Of a DNA stretch of 64,000 nt, positions 27,521 through 35,874 are shown piece after piece. The notes under the pieces were generated by a model. That model made no database searches, was not told where the DNA came from, and saw nothing but the letters and a program-made list of their open reading frames with translations. The stretch is from Ferruginibacter sp. (lineage in GTDB: Bacteria > Bacteroidota > Bacteroidia > Chitinophagales > Chitinophagaceae). Both the position numbers and the translations under genes were made by a program. The stretch covers positions 62,001-126,000 of the forward strand of contig JAGOAX010000007.1 of assembly GCA_017983695.1 (NCBI GenBank), in the 5' to 3' direction. Position 1 is the stretch's first letter. Every line of letters begins with the position of its first letter.

Positions 27521-30500
27521 TTAAAAAGTTGCTTTAAATGTTAACTGAAATGTTTTAGGAATAGGCACATTTCCAAAATCAATTCCTCTTAACACCGCAC
27601 TGTTACCTCCTGCATTTGTTTCAGGATCGTAGCCATCATAAGTATCCCAGCTTATTAAATTTCTTCCTACAACAGAAACTGAAGATGATTTAATAAACTT
27701 AGCTAACATTGGTAATTGATATGATAAAGCAATCTCTCTTAACTTAATATAAGACCCACTCTCTACCCGCCATTCTTCTGTTGCATATATACTCCAGATA
27801 TACCCTCTTGGTAATTGGCCTTTTGCTTCTTTTTCGGCATAGTCGCCAATACCAACCCCTTGCCTTGTTCTTCTGTCGGCATTAAAAACTTCCTGGCCTT
27901 GTGCGCCATCAATTAAAAAACTGAATGACAATTTTTTATAGTCGAAATTATTACTCAAACTTAAAACCCAATCCGGGTTAGGGTCGCCAAGTACCTGTCG
28001 GGCTAAGTTGGTTCCCGTAGTGGTAGCAGCAATTGGCCTTCCGCCTGCATCTAAACTTAAGTTGCCATTTGCATCCCGTACAAAATAGTTACCAAAAAAT
28101 GCGCCTACCGGGTAACCTGCTAATATTACTGATGGTGAGCCGCCATTATTAGCTAAAGTAATTGGCGCAATTTGACTTGAGGCAGTTACTAAATTCTTAT
28201 TCCTGTTTATAGAACCATAAAGCGACCAGTTGAAATCTCTTTTTTGAATTGGGTTTGCATTAATTCCCAACTCCCAGCCTTTATTAGTAAGGTTACCTAC
28301 ATTTTCAAAGCGACTGCTTCCTCCACTGCTTGGTGCTAAAGTTCTTTCCACTAATAAAGAGTTATCAATAATTTTTTTATTGTACACTGTAAAAGCCAGC
28401 CCTAATTTATTATTCAAAAAAGATAAATCAGTTCCAAATTCGAATTCACTGGCTCTTTCTGGCTGTATAATTTCATTACCTAAAGCAGTATTAATATTAT
28501 ATGTGGCTACACCATTAATAAAGTTTGAAGTATAATTGGTAAACCTGTCGTAAGTACCAATACCGGTAAGGTTTCCGGCCTGGCCCCAACTTGCCCTAAC
28601 CCTTGCAGAATTAAACCAGTTCATTTTTGCATTCTCCCAAAATGCCATATCGCTTATATTCCAGCTTGCACTTAATTTAGGATAAAAATAAGTACGGGTA
28701 TCTTGAGGGAAAGATGTACTTCCGTCAATTCTTCCTGCGGCAGTTAAAAAGAAGATATTGTTATATCCAAAAGTTTCCTGTGCAAATCCGCCAAATACCT
28801 GTCTTGTGTCATCTGTATATCTTGATGGTAAAACAACTGATGCTCCATTTATTGTTGAAATGCCATTCAGCATATCCCTGCCCTCATTAAACAAGCCGCT
28901 TATTTTTTGGTATTGGTGATTAAACCCAACAGTTGTTAATGTAGTTAGCTTATTAAATTTTGCAGCGTAAGAAACGTTAAAATCATTGTTGATTGCAAAG
29001 GTGTTTACCAAAACATTTGATGCATAGCCCAATCCTTCCTGTGCTGAGATATATGGATACCGTTTGATGGCATTAGCACCTTCCTGTGCAATATTATCAA
29101 TACCCAAAATATAATCTATACTTAAACCTTTTGCAGGCTTAATTTTTATTTGCAGATCACTGATGGTTCTGTTAACTGCCTGTGTTAAACTCATATCGTT
29201 AATAACACTTAAAGGATTAACCCTTGTTGGCTCCACACCTTTTAAATTACCTGAGGCATCTCTTTGAGTAATATCGTAGAGGTTATTGGTAATATTTATG
29301 GAGTTGATCGGGCTCCAGAAAACATTGCCATTAGGTTTTTCGTTACTAAAACTGTTTGTGTAAGCTACACCGCCAATTACGGTAATATATTTATTTATGG
29401 TTTGCTCAATTCTCGATTTAAAATTGAACCTTCTGAAATCGGTACCAATAATTATCCCTTCATTTTTATAATAACCACCGGAAAAATAATATTTCGTTTT
29501 ATCGCTGCCACCACTTAACGAAATATAATTATCTGTACCTAAGCCATTATGAAAGATATTATCCTGGTAATCGTAACGTGTTACATCTACTAAATCAGTT
29601 GCCAATGTTCTTGGTTGCCCATCGGGTCTCGTATAGGTAATTGTAGCTCCGGTATATGGCGTTGGTGATGTAGATGCATTACTGATATTACCAAGACGTA
29701 AGCCTGCAGTGCCAAACTGTTTACCATATGTGGTTATATAAACTCTTTTTCTTAAAGCATTTGAAATAAGACTGGTGCTGAAATCAATTTTCATTTGGCC
29801 GGCCTTCCCTTTTTTAGTTGTTATTAAAACCACACCGTTACTTGCCCTGCTACCATAAATAGCTGATGCAGCTGCTCCGGGAATAACATCCAGCTTTTCA
29901 ATATCATTGGGGTTGATATCGGCCATACGGTTGGTACCAATTTCGGCACGGGCACCAGCAGGTACATTTAAGTTGGTAACGTTAGTGGTAGAATTATTTA
30001 CAATCACACCATCTATTACATACAAAGGTTCGGAGCTACCGCTGATAGTACTGGTACCTCTCATACGTACAGAAATACCACCAGATGGATCGCCACTGGT
30101 TTGCGTTATTTGTGCACCGGCAACCTTTCCCTGCAAAGCAGCACCAATATTACCGCTACCGGTATTTTGTAATTGTTTTGCACTTACAGAGTTTACGGTG
30201 TTACCTAATTGTTTACGTGTTTGGGTTAATGACGATCCGATAACCACTACTTCATCCATTCCCAATGCATCGTTTTGCAATTGTGCGTTAGCACTAACAT
30301 CTGCATTATTGCTTACCGTAATAGTTTGTTCCACACTTTTAAATCCAACACCAGAAAAAACCAGGGTGTATTTTCCCGGTTTCAGTGAGGCAGATAACTG
30401 GTAGGACCCATCAGCTGCGGTAAATGTACCTGCATTATCGTTTTTTACAGAAACAGAAACACCGGCAACAGCTTCGCCTTTGTTATTGGTAACCTTACCG

Positions 30501-30604
30501 GCGATCTTTACCTGCGCCTGCGTGGTAAAGGCAAACAGGTTTAATAACAGAAAAAAGCAAAGCCATTTCTGTTTAATTAGTTTTTGTGAAATAAAGTTTC
30601 TCAT
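27521..30604 (-). CDS. SusC/RagA-family TonB-linked outer-membrane transporter
   Basis: TonB-dependent importer for oligomeric nutrients, acting with SusD. It has 1,027 residues. The signal peptide ends at TQAQ. Residues about 32-110 are a CarboxypepD_reg-like domain (IAGKVTNNKGEAVAGVSVSV). DEVVVIG is the SusC-type TonB-box region. The plug contains LQGKVAGAQITQTSGDPSGG and DIEKLDVIPGAAASAIYGSRASNGVVLITTKKG. The remainder is a 22-strand barrel ending in FQLTFKATF. There is no STN domain, so signalling through an anti-sigma factor is unlikely, consistent with the DeoR-type regulator 30 bp upstream. Confidence 0.93.
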   Translation of the reverse strand: MRNFISQKLIKQKWLCFFLLLNLFAFTTQAQVKIAGKVTNNKGEAVAGVSVSVKNDNAGTFTAADGSYQLSASLKPGKYTLVFSGVGFKSVEQTITVSNNADVSANAQLQNDALGMDEVVVIGSSLTQTRKQLGNTVNSVSAKQLQNTGSGNIGAALQGKVAGAQITQTSGDPSGGISVRMRGTSTISGSSEPLYVIDGVIVNNSTTNVTNLNVPAGARAEIGTNRMADINPNDIEKLDVIPGAAASAIYGSRASNGVVLITTKKGKAGQMKIDFSTSLISNALRKRVYITTYGKQFGTAGLRLGNISNASTSPTPYTGATITYTRPDGQPRTLATDLVDVTRYDYQDNIFHNGLGTDNYISLSGGSDKTKYYFSGGYYKNEGIIIGTDFRRFNFKSRIEQTINKYITVIGGVAYTNSFSNEKPNGNVFWSPINSINITNNLYDITQRDASGNLKGVEPTRVNPLSVINDMSLTQAVNRTISDLQIKIKPAKGLSIDYILGIDNIAQEGANAIKRYPYISAQEGLGYASNVLVNTFAINNDFNVSYAAKFNKLTTLTTVGFNHQYQKISGLFNEGRDMLNGISTINGASVVLPSRYTDDTRQVFGGFAQETFGYNNIFFLTAAGRIDGSTSFPQDTRTYFYPKLSASWNISDMAFWENAKMNWFNSARVRASWGQAGNLTGIGTYDRFTNYTSNFINGVATYNINTALGNEIIQPERASEFEFGTDLSFLNNKLGLAFTVYNKKIIDNSLLVERTLAPSSGGSSRFENVGNLTNKGWELGINANPIQKRDFNWSLYGSINRNKNLVTASSQIAPITLANNGGSPSVILAGYPVGAFFGNYFVRDANGNLSLDAGGRPIAATTTGTNLARQVLGDPNPDWVLSLSNNFDYKKLSFSFLIDGAQGQEVFNADRRTRQGVGIGDYAEKEAKGQLPRGYIWSIYATEEWRVESGSYIKLREIALSYQLPMLAKFIKSSSVSVVGRNLISWDTYDGYDPETNAGGNSAVLRGIDFGNVPIPKTFQLTFKATF

Positions 30605-30634
30605 GTTGCATTTTTTTTGTTTTAAAAAATTGTT

Positions 30635-31381
30635 TTAGATAATTGTCAATCCACTTTTATTATAAGGCTTTAATAGTTTATCATTTTCATCTAATTCTGT
30701 AATCAAAATATCAATTTCATTTATTTCGCAAATACGGATGGGTTGAGTTGAATTCAATTTTTCTGAAATGGTAAGCGATACCACTTTTTCCGATGCTTCA
30801 ATCATGGCTTTTTTAACCTGTACAACTTCCCAGTCATTATCAGTTAGCCCATGCTCCAGGCTTAAAGCATTCGTTCCTACAAAACATAAATCCGCTTTTA
30901 TCTGTTTTATCTTTGCGATAGCCTCTCCGCCAACAGTTATCTGCGAATTTTTCGACAGCTTATCGCCGATAATTATTACATCTATATTTGGATGATGCAT
31001 GTATTCTATAGCTGAGGGCAAACTTCCGGTAATAAAAGTTGCATGCAGGTTTTCGGGCAATGCTTTAGCTAATTCAATAATAGTTGTACCGCCACTTGTA
31101 AGTACAAACATGCCGTCTTTTATAAGACTGGCTGCTTTTTGAGCAATTTTTTTCTTATTCTCTATCGCATAAACTTTGGATGAATTAAAGGAGCTGTGAA
31201 AAGATTTGGATAAAGCACCTCCGTGTACTTTTATTAATTTGTTATGGTCTGACAATTCCTGCAGATCTCTTCGTATCGTGTCTTCCGAAACATTTATAGC
31301 GGAACTTAAATCACTACTTAAAACACGGTTGTGCAAGTTTACGTTGTGCAGAATAAAAGCCTGGCGTTCTTTCTTAAGCAT
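30635..31381 (-). CDS. DeoR/GlpR-family transcriptional regulator
   Basis: A 248-residue sugar-phosphate-responsive repressor type. The N-terminal winged HTH reads SSAINVSEDTIRRDLQEL (about residues 24-41), with KVHGGAL after it, the DeoR hallmark. The C-terminal DeoRC domain has TSGGTTIIELAKAL, IIIGDKLSK and CFVGTNALSLEHGLTDNDWEV, the effector-binding fold related to ribose-5-phosphate isomerase. It is the first gene of a unit with susC (30-bp gap) and susD. anmK is divergent, and the 156-bp interval contains a strong palindrome that may be its operator. The likely effector is a phosphorylated sugar; MurNAc-6-phosphate is a guess from context. Confidence 0.9.
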   Translation of the reverse strand: MLKKERQAFILHNVNLHNRVLSSDLSSAINVSEDTIRRDLQELSDHNKLIKVHGGALSKSFHSSFNSSKVYAIENKKKIAQKAASLIKDGMFVLTSGGTTIIELAKALPENLHATFITGSLPSAIEYMHHPNIDVIIIGDKLSKNSQITVGGEAIAKIKQIKADLCFVGTNALSLEHGLTDNDWEVVQVKKAMIEASEKVVSLTISEKLNSTQPIRICEINEIDILITELDENDKLLKPYNKSGLTII

Positions 31382-31427
31382 GATAGTCTTTGGGTAAAAC
31401 AGGCTTGTAAGATAGAAAAATTGTTGA

Positions 31428-31455
31428 ATCCTGCAAAATATTGCAGGATTTTTTT
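31428..31455. promoter_or_regulatory. 22-bp palindrome between deoR and anmK
   Basis: ATCCTGCAA-AATA-TTGCAGGAT, a perfect 9-bp inverted repeat, followed on the plus strand by T7 (31449-31455). It lies between divergent genes, so it may act as a DeoR operator, as an attenuator in the anmK leader, or both. A second small inverted repeat, GCAAC/GTTGC, follows at about 31474-31488. Confidence 0.55.
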
Positions 31456-31537
31456 ATAAATACAGCAGAAATCCGCAACTTTGGGTTGCAGCTTTCTATC
31501 AAAACTAAAACGAAGAACAACAACTATATTTACCATT

Positions 31538-32740
31538 ATGAACCTTGACCTGGAAAAATTGTACGCTATCTCTAAAAAACCTGTAAGAAAAATTATAGGC
31601 CTGATGAGCGGCACTTCGTTAGACGGGCTGGATGTGGCGTTATGCAGTTTCTCGGGAAATGGGTTAAACACAAAAATTAGTTTATTACAATTTGACACCA
31701 TAGCTTTTAATGAAGATTTTAAAACAGAGATCAAAACTATATTCAGTAAAAAGAATATAGATTTTGAAAAATTATGTTTACTTAACCCCTGGGTAGCATT
31801 ACAACATGCCGCAATAATTAATGCCTGCTTACAAAAATGGAATATTAATAAAGACGAAATAGACCTGATAGCCAGTCATGGTCAAACAGTTTATCATGCT
31901 CCCAAAAGTTTACACCAGCAAACCAAATTTGGTAATGCTACTTTACAAATTGGTGACGGGGATCACTTAGCTGTTGCAACAGGCATTATTACTATCAGCG
32001 ATTTCAGGCAAAAACACATTGCAGCCGGAGGAGAAGGTGCTCCGCTTGCAGTATATGGTGATTATTTGATTTTTGGTAAACCGGGAGAAGACAGGATTTT
32101 ATTAAACATTGGTGGTATTGCTAATTTTACTTATTTACCCGGTAACATGAATAGTGCTGAAATTTTTAGTACCGATACCGGGCCTGGTAATACAATGATG
32201 GATGCTTTGACACAAAAACATTTTACAGGAAAACATTTTGACAAAGATGCTGCTATTGCATTACAAGGAAAATTAAGTCATACTTTATTAGATGCCCTGA
32301 AAGAAAATGATTTTTTTCAGAAACCTTTCCCAAAAACTACAGGGCCGGAATTATTTAATTTAAATTATTTACAACAGTCAAAAGAAAAATCATCAACAAC
32401 CGGCATAAGCATAGAAGATACAATGGCAACCCTGAATAAATTTTCAGCTGACACCATTATAGATGCAGTATTAAAATCAACTGATAAAAATAAGAATTAT
32501 CAAATATATTCCAGCGGCGGCGGTATGCACAATCCTTTATTGATGCAACATTTAAAAGAAGGTTTACCTAATTTTAGTTTTTCTACAACAGCTGCATTAA
32601 ATATCGATCCTGATGCCAAAGAAGCAGTATTATTTGCAGTATTGGCTAATGAATGTATTTGTGGTAACGGTAGCTATTTGCAAAAAGGCATTGAAGGCAT
32701 TCCGGTTGTTTCGATGGGTAAGATCAGCTTTCCTTCTTAA
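31538..32740 (+). CDS. anmK: Anhydro-N-acetylmuramic acid kinase
   Basis: Phosphorylates 1,6-anhydro-MurNAc with ring opening to give MurNAc-6-phosphate, a step in peptidoglycan recycling. It has 401 residues from MNLDLEKLY. The ASKHA-fold ATP-binding motif LMSGTSLDGLD is near 22-32. DLIASHGQTVYH, LQIGDGDHLA and ISDFRQKHIAAGGEGAPL follow, the last holding the catalytic Asp region. NIGGIANFTYL, DTGPGNTMMD and SGGGMHN complete the kinase. The start is set at 31538 because the preceding 19 codons (from 31481) are not family-like. It diverges from the deoR-susC-susD unit, and its stop is 3 bp from the convergent SRPBCC gene. murQ and other recycling genes are not in the window. Confidence 0.93.
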   Translation: MNLDLEKLYAISKKPVRKIIGLMSGTSLDGLDVALCSFSGNGLNTKISLLQFDTIAFNEDFKTEIKTIFSKKNIDFEKLCLLNPWVALQHAAIINACLQKWNINKDEIDLIASHGQTVYHAPKSLHQQTKFGNATLQIGDGDHLAVATGIITISDFRQKHIAAGGEGAPLAVYGDYLIFGKPGEDRILLNIGGIANFTYLPGNMNSAEIFSTDTGPGNTMMDALTQKHFTGKHFDKDAAIALQGKLSHTLLDALKENDFFQKPFPKTTGPELFNLNYLQQSKEKSSTTGISIEDTMATLNKFSADTIIDAVLKSTDKNKNYQIYSSGGGMHNPLLMQHLKEGLPNFSFSTTAALNIDPDAKEAVLFAVLANECICGNGSYLQKGIEGIPVVSMGKISFPS

Positions 32741-32743
32741 TAC

Positions 32744-33196
32744 CTATTTCTCTAACTCAATTTGTTTTTTTAAATTATCAAGCGATAATTCCACCGCATT
32801 ACTCATAGCTTTATCAGAAACCAGGGCACGGAATTTTTCCCATGGATACCATTTTAATTTTTCGGTAATTGTAAAACTCACGGGTATAGAATCAGTGGTT
32901 GATTTGTATACCGCTATTTCACATTGCAGTTTTCGCCCCCTGTTGAATTCCCATTTTGTAACTATCATAGTACTGTCTGCCATTACAGTAGCATTGGTTA
33001 AAGAATCAGTTTGAGAAAACATATTCCACTTTTTCCAACTTGTAACATCAGATAATTTATTAAGAATTTTATTCTCGCCGCCGCCAATATTAATTGTTTT
33101 GGAAGTTTGTATTACTGAAGGAAACAGCAATGAAATTAAAGTAAATAAAACACCAAATACAATAATATTTAACACTAAAAATTTTACATACTTCAT
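32744..33196 (-). CDS. Membrane-anchored SRPBCC-type protein
   Basis: A 150-residue protein with one N-terminal helix (about residues 5-26). It is followed by a START/Bet v1-like (SRPBCC) domain: a KILNKLSDVTSWKKWNMF strand-helix-strand start and a C-terminal long helix, AMSNAVELSLDNLKKQIE. Such domains bind hydrophobic ligands, and none can be named. It lies 4 bp downstream of the ABC-2 permease gene on the same strand, so the two are probably one operon. Confidence 0.65.
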   Translation of the reverse strand: MKYVKFLVLNIIVFGVLFTLISLLFPSVIQTSKTINIGGGENKILNKLSDVTSWKKWNMFSQTDSLTNATVMADSTMIVTKWEFNRGRKLQCEIAVYKSTTDSIPVSFTITEKLKWYPWEKFRALVSDKAMSNAVELSLDNLKKQIELEK

Positions 33197-33200
33197 AAGT

Positions 33201-34316
33201 TTATTCCCATTTAAAAACTTTTACTGCAATTATATAAATAACAATCATCCATATTGCCAGTATGCCAAGCTCTTTCCAGCAGTTCCATATATGAAGCCCT
33301 GTAAAAGAAATTTTCCGCATAGCATCATTAAATTGTGCCAGTGGTAAAGCCCTGCAAATTATCTGCAACCATTTAGGAAAAACATCTATTGGAAAAAATG
33401 TTCCCGATAAAAGCATTTGTGGAAATGCAAACAGGTTTATCCATAGTGGTATTGCTGTATCTGTTTTTACAATACTGCTAAAAATAAGACCTACGCCCAA
33501 CAGAAGCAATAACATTATAATTGTAAGCAATGCCATCTCCAAAAAAGTAATCAACCCATTTACCAAAGTAAAATTTAAAAAGAAATAACCAAGCCCTATC
33601 AGCATTATTACATTAATAAGCTGAAATATCAGGCGACTTATTCCAATGCCTAACAAGATATTTATCCGGCTCACCGGGGTGGCATAAAATCGTTTTAAAA
33701 TTAATTGCTGTCTGAATTGAAAAAAGGTAAATGAAATACCAAATAAGGTGGAAAATAAAACGGAGAAGCCTAACATACCGGGTAACACAAAATCTATATT
33801 CCGATATTCTCTTACTGCATAAACTGTAGGTATTACCGACGGGGTTTTTAATAAGCCCGCCTTTTGCATGGCAATTTTATTGGTAATATTTGTAAATATC
33901 TGTTGTAATGCACCAATTGCATTTCCGCTGGCTGAAGTGGAAGTATCCAGGATAATATAACTTTCATTTCCGGCGCTATCCGTTATCTTTTTTATGTTAA
34001 CTATGGCAGATATATTATCCTTTTCCAATGCCTTACGCATGGCAGCAGTATCAGTAACCCCGTCTTTTTTAAAAGAGGAAATTATAATAATCGGATTAGC
34101 TTTTATACTGTCATAAACTTCGTTTGCAGTATCGGAATTAGTAGAAAATGCAATACGGTAATGCACACCGCTACCCCTACCAAATGAGCCAAATATAAAG
34201 ATGAATATTATTGGAAATAATAAACTGAAAAACAGAGCACTAGGGTTACTGAGAATAGACCGGAAGCTTGCTTTTATAATTGCTAAAAACGCCTTTAGCT
34301 GGCTATATTTTTGCAT
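33201..34316 (-). CDS. ABC-2 type transporter permease
   Basis: A 371-residue permease with one helix near residue 30 (LFFSLLFPIIFIFIFGSFG). A large extracytoplasmic domain follows (about 45-175), holding paired beta stretches and a DTSTSASGNAIGALQQIF segment, then about five helices. The late MLLSGTFFPIDVFPKWLQ is the ABC-2 re-entrant signature, with FNDAMRK after it. This is the NatB/YhiH-like export type. No ATPase gene is adjacent on either side, so the partner must be elsewhere. The SRPBCC gene follows after 4 bp. Confidence 0.82.
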   Translation of the reverse strand: MQKYSQLKAFLAIIKASFRSILSNPSALFFSLLFPIIFIFIFGSFGRGSGVHYRIAFSTNSDTANEVYDSIKANPIIIISSFKKDGVTDTAAMRKALEKDNISAIVNIKKITDSAGNESYIILDTSTSASGNAIGALQQIFTNITNKIAMQKAGLLKTPSVIPTVYAVREYRNIDFVLPGMLGFSVLFSTLFGISFTFFQFRQQLILKRFYATPVSRINILLGIGISRLIFQLINVIMLIGLGYFFLNFTLVNGLITFLEMALLTIIMLLLLLGVGLIFSSIVKTDTAIPLWINLFAFPQMLLSGTFFPIDVFPKWLQIICRALPLAQFNDAMRKISFTGLHIWNCWKELGILAIWMIVIYIIAVKVFKWE

Positions 34317-34367
34317 CCACCATGTTTTAAAAACGTAAAGCTATTGGTAAAAAAGGATTAAAAAAAA

Positions 34368-34398
34368 TTTGCACCTTCTGACAGATGTCGTATATTTA
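34368..34398 (+). promoter_or_regulatory. Promoter of the RES/Xre module
   Basis: TTTG (34368-34371), exactly 19 bases, then TATATTTA (34391-34398). This is the clearest Bacteroidota-type promoter in the window. The spacer contains GACA-GA-TGTC (34380-34389), a possible antitoxin operator. The upstream alternative start at 34385 lies inside the promoter. Confidence 0.6.
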
Positions 34399-34417
34399 TG
34401 CGTCAAAGGTCGGGTAC

Positions 34418-34879
34418 ATGAAAAAGAAAGTAAAAAAAGCGATTCCAGCTAAATATAAACAAGCTGGTGAAATTAATAAGGTTGAAGAACCTCATGTTCC
34501 ATATTTTACTAAAAGTGTAAAAACAATCCCCTCTTTAAAAGATTTTACATATACCGAATTTAAAAAAATTGCAGATAAAACTCCGTTCACACAGGCAGAA
34601 TGGGCTTCTCTCTTACATATTAGTGAACGTACTTTACAGCGCTATGCAAAAAGTAATGGTGTTTTTGCGCCTATTAACGCCGAAAGAGCTATGCAAATTT
34701 CAAAAGTTATTAAAGAAGGTATAACCACTTTTGGCAACGTAGATTTATTTTATGCCTGGATAAAACGAAACCCTTATATGCTGGAAGGCAATTTATCTTT
34801 TGATTCGTTAACTACCATTGAAGGCATTCAAAAAACAATGACACAATTGGGAAGAATACAACACGGGCTTTTTGCATGA
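34418..34879 (+). CDS. Xre/MbcA/ParS-type antitoxin (DUF2384)
   Basis: Antitoxin of a type II RES/Xre module. It has 153 residues from MKKKVKKAIPAKYK. The first 40 residues are Lys-rich and probably flexible. The helix-turn-helix part reads FTQAEWASLLHISERTLQRYAK. The C-terminal MbcA/ParS toxin-binding domain reads FGNVDLFYAWIKRNPYMLEGNLSFDSLTTIEGIQ, close to the family pattern in which the residues after LEG position into the toxin active site. The start at 34418 is chosen because the in-frame ATG at 34385 falls within the promoter. Its stop overlaps the toxin start by ATGA. Autorepression by the complex is typical of the family. Confidence 0.88.
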   Translation: MKKKVKKAIPAKYKQAGEINKVEEPHVPYFTKSVKTIPSLKDFTYTEFKKIADKTPFTQAEWASLLHISERTLQRYAKSNGVFAPINAERAMQISKVIKEGITTFGNVDLFYAWIKRNPYMLEGNLSFDSLTTIEGIQKTMTQLGRIQHGLFA

Positions 34880-35331
34880 TAGTTTACAGAATAAGTAATG
34901 CCGTTTATAAAAGCGATATTTCCGGTACCGGTGCAAAATTAAACGGTGCCAGGTGGAATAGTAAAGGCACTCCTATGTTGTATACAGCAGAGCATATTTC
35001 ACTTGCTGTTTTGGAAATGTTGGTAAATACAAACTTTAAGGATTATAGTATTGAACTGGATCTGTTATTTATACAAATTGCCACAGATATACCAGTTACC
35101 GAAATAAAATTAAACAAATTAAAAACCAGCTGGAAAGAAGATTTTGCCTATACAAAATTTATCGGTGATGAGTTTATAAAACAGAATCACTCCTTGTTAT
35201 TAAAAGTACCGTCGGCTGTAATCAGTGATGAATATAATTTCTTAGTAAATCCTTTACATGCTGACTTTAAGAAAGTAAAGCTTATCAAAACAAAATCATT
35301 TTGGCCCGATAAAAGACTTTTCGCTATATGA
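34876..35331 (+). CDS. RES-domain toxin (NAD+-degrading type)
   Basis: A 151-residue RES protein. Characterised members (for example MbcT and Pseudomonas Res) deplete cellular NAD+. YRISNAVY at the start carries Arg5; GARWNSKG, the YTAEHISLAVLEMLV stretch with Glu47, and Ser113 in KVPSAV match the family's Arg-Glu-Ser active site. Length is normal and the frame is intact, so it should be active. It overlaps the antitoxin by 4 bp, and its own TGA overlaps the ATG of folK (35328), so the toxin is embedded in an operon with a folate gene. Confidence 0.88.
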   Translation: MIVYRISNAVYKSDISGTGAKLNGARWNSKGTPMLYTAEHISLAVLEMLVNTNFKDYSIELDLLFIQIATDIPVTEIKLNKLKTSWKEDFAYTKFIGDEFIKQNHSLLLKVPSAVISDEYNFLVNPLHADFKKVKLIKTKSFWPDKRLFAI

Positions 35332-35810
35332 TGAATAAAACCTACCTGCTGCTGGGCAGCAATATGGGCAATAGCCAACAGCAATTATTAAAGGCTGTAA
35401 AAAAAATAGAGCAGCAAATTGGCAAAACTATACGGCATTCTTCTTTATATACAACTGCTGCATGGGGCAATACCAAACAACCCGATTTTTTAAACCAGGT
35501 AATTGTTGTACAAACATCACTTACTGCTGTACAAACCATGCAAACTATTCTTGCCATTGAAAAAAAAATGGGCAGAATAAGAACTAAAAAAAATGCACCG
35601 CGTATTATTGATATCGATATTCTCTTTTTTAATAAAGAAATTATCCACACAAAAGAACTGCATATCCCCCACCCCCGCCTCCAGGAAAGAAACTTTGTTT
35701 TAATACCGCTTAATCAACTCTCACCAAATCTTAAGCACCCAGTCTTTAACAAAACTATTAATGAGTTATTGAAAGCAGGTATTGATCCCCTGACTGTGAA
35801 AAAGTTTTAA
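35328..35810 (+). CDS. folK: 6-hydroxymethyl-dihydropterin diphosphokinase
   Basis: Transfers pyrophosphate from ATP to 6-hydroxymethyl-7,8-dihydropterin in folate synthesis. It has 160 residues. LLLGSNMGN near the N-terminus, PDFLNQV in the middle and the signature PRIIDIDILFF (about 86-96, with the Mg-binding Asp pair) are all intact, followed by IPHPRLQERNFVLIPL. The ATG at 35328 overlaps the stop of the RES toxin; the next codon is also ATG (35331) and could be the start, leaving a one-base overlap with the toxin stop. The deoxynucleoside kinase gene follows after 64 bp. Confidence 0.93.
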   Translation: MMNKTYLLLGSNMGNSQQQLLKAVKKIEQQIGKTIRHSSLYTTAAWGNTKQPDFLNQVIVVQTSLTAVQTMQTILAIEKKMGRIRTKKNAPRIIDIDILFFNKEIIHTKELHIPHPRLQERNFVLIPLNQLSPNLKHPVFNKTINELLKAGIDPLTVKKF

Positions 35811-35874
35811 TTGCGGGTGTAAACTTTCCACTTATTTTGCAGCTACATATTTGCAGCGAACATGGGATTTATTT

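Noticed and set aside
29907..30404. 165-residue plus-strand frame inside susC
   Set aside because: Antisense shadow of the SusC N-terminal region, whose coding potential and conserved motifs are clear.
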